A program made the translations under genes and the position numbers. From Lobulomyces angularis (lineage: Eukaryota; Chytridiomycota; Chytridiomycetes; Lobulomycetales; Lobulomycetaceae): a stretch of DNA of 12,187 bases. Below are positions 10,601 to 12,187 of the stretch, in pieces. The stretch lies in contig JADHYX010000544.1 of the NCBI GenBank assembly GCA_027604685.1, positions 1 to 12,187 on the forward strand, written 5' to 3'. The notes under the pieces were generated by a model, which had not been told where the DNA came from, made no database searches, and worked only from the letters and a program-made list of their open reading frames with translations. Numbering within the stretch: the first letter of the stretch is position 1; each line of letters begins with the position of its first letter.

Positions 10601-10615
10601 AAAATTTAAAATCAT
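4089..10615 (-). CDS. Large secreted modular cysteine-rich protein (27 exons, 1,689 aa)
   Basis: One gene explains the whole block. Exons 1-7 are 10165-10615, 9833-10111, 9583-9680, 9432-9534, 9287-9373, 9013-9235 and 8826-8965. Exons 8-26 are one-module exons listed under the repeat array. Exon 27 is 4089-4648 and ends in TAA. The 26 GT-AG introns are 45-64 nt except intron 2 (152 nt), and the frame holds across all of them (5,070 nt). The ATG at 10613-10615 opens a typical signal peptide (hydrophobic ILNFLFFLNFLNTFY, likely cleavage near residue 20). DUF7029-like and DUF7223-like regions follow, then a linker, 19 cysteine modules (about residues 461-1503) and a C-terminal domain (1504-1689). 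No transmembrane helix or GPI-type hydrophobic tail is visible, so an extracellular or wall-associated soluble protein is inferred. N-glycosylation sequons occur, for example NNST in exon 2 and NYT in exon 27. Exact splice sites are predictions. Confidence 0.85.
4697..8761 (-). repeat. Array of 19 cysteine-rich modules, one module per phase 1-1 exon (exons 8-26)
   Basis: Exons in transcript order: 8579-8761, 8366-8530, 8169-8315, 7981-8121, 7743-7925, 7574-7696, 7339-7515, 7139-7279, 6911-7087, 6715-6855, 6480-6656, 6286-6426, 6052-6228, 5863-6003, 5647-5817, 5445-5585, 5190-5399, 4953-5141, 4697-4900. Every length is a multiple of 3 (123-210 nt), and each exon begins with two and ends with one base of a split codon. 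Eighteen modules have six cysteines in the order C-x(5,6)-C, LY-x-C, C, C, C; a CxPGxxxCG start is common. The module at 5190-5399 has four. The first spacing and the 'lYtC..dG' middle recall chitin-binding CBM19-type modules, but I would not assign the family. Six cysteines suggest three disulfides per module and an extracellular rod-like region. Confidence 0.85.
5863..7515 (-). repeat. Tandem two-exon duplication: four 59-aa + 47-aa module pairs, about 428 bp each
   Basis: In this stretch the exons alternate exactly 177 and 141 nt: 7339-7515/7139-7279, 6911-7087/6715-6855, 6480-6656/6286-6426 and 6052-6228/5863-6003. Corresponding exon starts are 423-431 bp apart. Long modules share GRLGN, LIPGSSCLNGGKC-like and SEAVYTC segments. 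Short modules share REFCSLDGKN, NKCNEDGLGFTVSKKC and PDATC. The introns at 6427-6479 and 6856-6910 are nearly identical base for base, so at least one duplication copied introns as well and is recent. The flanking pairs 7743-7925/7574-7696 (183/123 nt) and 5647-5817/5445-5585 (171/141 nt) are more diverged members of the same alternation. Confidence 0.85.
8826..10615 (-). other. N-terminal part: signal peptide, DUF7029-like and DUF7223-like regions, linker (exons 1-7)
   Basis: Residues 1-20 form the signal peptide. Residues about 55-133 run from KIIVKFDEENFFGEV through WLDNLVGLTNVEC and LSLTFDPEVAVKF to a Cys near 132. This matches my memory of DUF7029: a buried V-x-C strand, an F-containing strand, then a conserved Cys. 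Residues about 200-415 begin with GCKECN, then a beta-rich stretch, LGPTIYIPQVLELGFFFK and a Gly/Thr-rich region (ALTAEVTPKLEV). DUF7223 likewise starts with C-x-x-C and has an 'iplp..i.GP' core before beta repeats. Both families are known mainly from fungal secreted proteins and have no established biochemical role. Exon 7 then supplies a flexible linker (SEPEGPNGPDGGVIEPQPR) before the cysteine modules. Family assignment is from pattern memory, not a search. Confidence 0.6.
9681..9832 (-). other. Unusually long intron 2 with a purine-rich repeated tract on the plus strand
   Basis: At 152 nt this is more than twice the length of any other intron in the gene. Its middle is almost pure purine on the plus strand (pyrimidine in the transcript), with recurring AAAAAAGTTTGA and GTCTGRAC..GTAAA units. 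It reads as locally expanded low-complexity sequence and has no evident coding content. Confidence 0.5.
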
Positions 10616-11650
10616 TGCAATAGTTTTTTTTTTTTAACATATTTTTACATTGTATCTTGATACGTTGAGTTTTTTTCTCTTCAATAGGAGAAATGAAGAA
10701 AAAGTCCGAAAATAGAAGATTTCTCGGAGTAATTTGTTTAATGTTTTCAGTATTACAGAATATTTATTATTTCAAAGTGAAGTAACGCAAAAAAATTTCC
10801 TAAATAAGTTACAAAAAAATTGCACAATCAAACTTCCAAAAAAATAACCGAAAACTTTTATCAAAAACCCTTCACTCGAAAATGAGGATTGCATTTTGGG
10901 TTAAGAATAGTAAAAATTCAAGATGACTGAATTTAAGTGACACTCTTCTAATTTCATAAAATCAACTTAAATTTTTTGAAATTTTTTTTTGTTTTAACGA
11001 AAAAATTTCGGGATCCAAAAAAGTAAAGTATTGAATTTTTAATTGATGCATTAATATTCTAGCAGATTAAGCTTGTGGTGTAGGAATCTATTATTCTGAT
11101 AATGGATTCGCAAGTTAAAGAAATATATCAATTTATTAATAGCCAAACTTCATACTTTAAAAGTTTCTATTTACAGCAAATAATGTAATTTAGTGCGAAT
11201 GTTACATTTAATTTTTTTTTATAGTAGCTTTATGAAATTCTTTCTGTATTAAAATTTTCACCCATGTAAGCAATTTACATCATTCATAAACAATCATACT
11301 ATCACCATAGATTTTAATTTTAAAGCTAAAGAAAAAACGAAAAAATTTAAAAAAATCAAAATTCGCATTAAAGATGAGCTTTCTAAGAGTGAATAAAAAT
11401 CTATATGATATTCAAACCAAAATTTTTGATTTTCATTTTTTTACTTAAGTTCCCAATAAATTTTAATTTAAAATTAAATAATTTTTTTTTATTCCTGCAA
11501 ATATAAACTTTTGCATATCAATCCAATATTTTTAAACAAAAAAAAATTACAATTCTCCAAAAAAATATTTATTTCACTGATTATATAATATATAAAATTT
11601 CGGTTTATTTCGCTATTAAAGATACAAATTAAAATATAGAATTCTCTCTT
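10616..11650. other. AT-rich intergenic region upstream of the large minus-strand gene
   Basis: About 1 kb that should hold the promoter of the large gene. I see no convincing gene. A 28-codon plus-strand frame starting at ATG 11102 can be extended through a GT-AG intron (11185-11224) to a TAA at 11250-11252, giving a 36-residue peptide. This is within what chance produces here and is not called. Confidence 0.45.
10652..10663. promoter_or_regulatory. GATA-containing inverted repeat just upstream of the large gene
   Basis: GTATC-TT-GATAC forms a perfect 5-bp inverted repeat ending 37 bp before the ATG of the large gene, with one GATA core on each strand. Fungal GATA-type zinc-finger regulators bind GATA cores. 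Function here is only a possibility. Confidence 0.2.
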
Positions 11651-12123
11651 CTACTTTTTTTTCTCCTCTGTAAACCAGCTATTGTTGCCTAAAAAGAATA
11701 TCTCATGGATTATTCATTTCAGTTCTGCAGAGAAAATCTTAGTTATTTATTATTTTTTATATTTTGAATGGGAAAATTTAGCGTCACTCGATGATGGTGC
11801 AATACCGAGGACACATCGCATTAGTGCTCTAACACTGCCAGAATGCACATTGCAATTAACAAAAATTTTTATGATAACGAGATGGCGTGTTGCCAAATAT
11901 ACAGCTATCAAACTATATAGAACAGATACTACATTTGATCAAAGCCGAAATGGCAAGAGAGGATGATTTTCTGTATTCAGTGATTTCTTTTTAAATAACT
12001 GTGAAAAAATTTTTTTTTTTAAATATATTTTGACAGAAAATTCAGAAAAGCCATATTTTTTATTGGTGAGGATTACCATTTCACTATCAAACCCATTAAC
12101 ATTTCAACATCTGTTGTGGCCAT
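11651..12123 (-). CDS. Candidate small three-exon gene at the right edge (69 aa, unrecognised)
   Basis: A model with exons 12077-12123, 11788-11912 and 11651-11688 keeps frame through two GT-AG introns (164 and 98 nt). It gives 210 nt from an ATG in good context (ccATGGCC) to a TAG at 11651-11653. The product begins MATTDVEMLMGLIVK, has a hydrophobic, cysteine-containing middle (LIAVYLATRHLVIIKIFVNC) and ends polar and basic (NNSWFTEEKKK). The introns are longer than in the other genes, and I recognise no family. The opposite strand is also open at 11682-11966 and, in the same frame after one TGA, on to the window end, so the coding strand is not settled. The richer base composition of 11650-12187 supports coding content of some kind. 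Confidence 0.25.
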
Positions 12124-12187
12124 GGAATCCAAAAGTGATTAAGACCATAAGCGTAACGATGAGACTACGAAATTATAGTAGCTCGGT

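Noticed and set aside
11102..11252. 36-residue two-exon plus-strand peptide model
   Set aside because: The splice signals are passable, but such short models arise readily in AT-rich DNA, and no homology or motif supports it.
12140..12187. Possible tRNA-like sequence at the right edge
   Set aside because: I looked for a cloverleaf and the conserved GGTTCRA T-arm and found neither.
1..12187. CRISPR array, bacterial operon, prophage or insertion sequence
   Set aside because: The repeats are coding exons of one gene. GT-AG introns are pervasive, there are no ribosome binding sites, and no transposase or terminal inverted repeats were seen.

Overview
The window is very AT-rich eukaryotic DNA with long A and T tracts, T-rich GT-AG introns mostly 45-64 nt long, and multi-exon genes. 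The amino-terminal part of the largest protein resembles two fungal secreted-protein families (DUF7029 and DUF7223, recognised from memory). With the short introns and base composition, this suggests an early-diverging fungus or close relative. I cannot name the species.

Layout. Positions 1-661 are non-coding apart from possible CCAAT boxes. A plus-strand gene at 662-1897 (8 exons, 296 aa) encodes a polytopic membrane protein, probably of the Frag1/DRAM/Sfk1 group. Positions 1898-4088 are mostly AT-rich intergenic sequence. They hold one richer patch (1994-2245, minus strand) that reads as a decayed cysteine-containing coding remnant. From 10615 down to 4089 on the minus strand lies one very large gene. 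Positions 10616-11650 are intergenic. The right edge (11651-12187) holds a weakly supported coding locus whose strand I could not settle.

The large gene dominates the window. I reconstructed 27 exons (5,070 nt coding, 1,689 aa) whose reading frame is kept across all 26 GT-AG introns. The protein has a signal peptide, a DUF7029-like and a DUF7223-like region, a Pro/Gly/Glu-rich linker, 19 consecutive cysteine-rich modules and a C-terminal domain of two similar alpha/beta halves. Each module is encoded by exactly one exon and every module exon is phase 1-1. The middle of the array alternates 59-aa and 47-aa modules. There the duplicated unit is a pair of exons with their introns, about 428 bp long, and two copies still have nearly identical introns.

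The likely product is a secreted, disulfide-rich cell-surface or extracellular protein, built by serial duplication of symmetric exons. Its ligand cannot be read from the sequence. The two main genes are on opposite strands with facing 3' ends and show no sign of a shared function.
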